Positions 63,390-64,000 of a stretch of DNA of 64,000 bases are shown here, one piece after another. A program made the position numbers and the translations under genes. Source of the DNA: Aerococcus sanguinicola (GTDB taxonomy: Bacteria > Bacillota > Bacilli > Lactobacillales > Aerococcaceae); NCBI RefSeq assembly GCF_008726925.1, contig NZ_VYWO01000001.1:682001-746000 (forward strand). Direction: 5' to 3'. The notes beneath the pieces are model-generated. The model was not told where the DNA came from and ran no database searches. It saw nothing but the letters and a program-made list of their open reading frames with translations. Position 1 is the first letter of the stretch. Every line of letters begins with the position of its first letter.

Positions 63390-63990
63390 TGTCAGTCTCC
63401 TTTTCTTTGTCCGTTTCATTACTTTGATAACTATAATAGGCTTTAGCCCAGCTCAAACGCAAACTTTCGACGTAGGGACGATCATGTTTAAAATCATAAC
63501 GGTCCCCTTTGACCTTATAAATATCGCGGCTCAAGCCTCCGAAGTTAATGGGAACTTCTGCTTTAGTTTTCGATTTAAGTAATTGTAGCATTTGCCGTAA
63601 GTGATACTTGAACTCTTCATAAGTCGTTGCTGTTATCATGGCATTAAAACGCCGGTCGGTTGCCACCTTATTTTCTTCATTTCTTCTTAAGTAAGCGAGC
63701 GAATGCCCAAAATTCTTGCGCCGATCGACTTCATCCGTCCATACTGCTTGATCCTTACCTTGTTGGTAGACCGCATAGAGTTGGAGGGTAAGCAGAATGG
63801 CTTCTTCTTGATCAGTTAAAATTGAGCTTTGCCCGAGATAGTCCTCCGGTATATTTTCAAAAATGAAGGGCCAAATTTCAATGCTTTGACTCATATCGCG
63901 TCCGATTGAATGCCTTAAGCTAGCTAATCTTGCCTTGGTTACGGGCTGGTCTAGGCTATGACTGAGCTGGTGTAAGAGCCGTTCAGTCAC
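63382..63990 (-). CDS. cse2: Cse2 (Cas11) small Cascade subunit
   Basis: A 202 aa helical protein that stabilises target-strand binding in Cascade. Motifs are SIEIWPFIFENIPEDYLG and the later FGHSLAYLRRNEENKVATDR with NFGGLSRDIYKVKG. The start is GTG at 63990, overlapping the preceding stop by 8 bp. The tail is acidic and short. Confidence 0.88.
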   Translation of the reverse strand: MTERLLHQLSHSLDQPVTKARLASLRHSIGRDMSQSIEIWPFIFENIPEDYLGQSSILTDQEEAILLTLQLYAVYQQGKDQAVWTDEVDRRKNFGHSLAYLRRNEENKVATDRRFNAMITATTYEEFKYHLRQMLQLLKSKTKAEVPINFGGLSRDIYKVKGDRYDFKHDRPYVESLRLSWAKAYYSYQSNETDKEKETDND

Positions 63991-64000
63991 TTGCGATAGC
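63983..64000 (-). CDS. Last codons of cas8e (cse1), cut by the window edge
   Basis: Read in the frame AIASD-stop, the last bases end at TGA (63983-63985), overlapping the cse2 GTG by 8 bp. The cas7/cse2 and cas5/cas7 junctions have exactly the same 8-bp overlap, which supports this as the end of the expected upstream gene. The protein itself is not visible. Confidence 0.4.
   Translation of the reverse strand, partial: AIASD

Overview
This window is chromosomal DNA from a low-to-mid GC member of the Lactobacillales. The evidence is dense Firmicutes-type gene order: whiA-yvcK-rapZ, hprK-lgt-gpsA-galU-trxB, comFA-comFC-hpf-prfB, phoPR-pst and liaXY-like genes. An Aerococcaceae or Aerococcus-like host is my best guess; nothing in the window fixes the genus. 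Most genes lie on the minus strand.

Layout. 1-2416: FtsX-type ABC exporter, permease cut by the window edge. 2526-7297: flavoprotein, rRNA methyltransferase and a two-component system. 7424-8231: a competence-type ssb gene behind a com-box-like site, then three tandem hairpin repeats of about 120 bp whose arms covary. 8230-12822: aldehyde dehydrogenase, GMP reductase and the nfeD-floA membrane operon. 13036-17680: whiA-yvcK-rapZ and a phosphosugar mutase. 17951-21627: a CpsB-CpsC-CpsD regulatory triad with no glycosyltransferases and a degenerate CpsB, then Nudix and DegV genes. 21996-34000: a coiled-coil membrane protein, the trxB-to-hprK operon, liaY/liaX-like genes and sbcC/sbcD. 34052-43338: uvrA behind a LexA-like box, then pstSCAB with a three-repeat Pho box and phoPR. 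43364-48805: prfB with its programmed +1 frameshift, hpf, comFC/comFA, yigZ and a PTS IIA protein. 48879-56080: coaD, rbsK, an LCP protein carrying an EF-hand-like loop, map, a GntR regulator, flavodoxin, an M29 aminopeptidase and a small membrane protein.

56194-64000 is the accessory region. A type I-E CRISPR-Cas operon runs leftwards (cas8e end, cse2, cas7, cas5, cas6e, cas1, and cas2 fused to a DEDDh exonuclease). It is followed after only 17 bp by an array of 13 repeats and 12 spacers, every spacer 33 bp. About 2 kb beyond the old end of the array lies a relic: a truncated repeat, a spacer of exactly 33 bp and a full degenerate repeat. A third, shortened repeat lies in between. The interval holds two XRE regulators, a broken ImmA/IrrE metallopeptidase, an orphan RelB/DinJ antitoxin and a small RHH-like protein. 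This looks like an older, longer array that was split and partly replaced by mobile-element debris.

Regulatory logic visible in the sequence: PhoP-PhoR with the Pho box controlling pstSCAB; one shared com-box-like motif in front of ssb and comFA, implying a competence sigma factor; a LexA-type box at uvrA; and palindromes at the promoters of the island regulators and the antitoxin.
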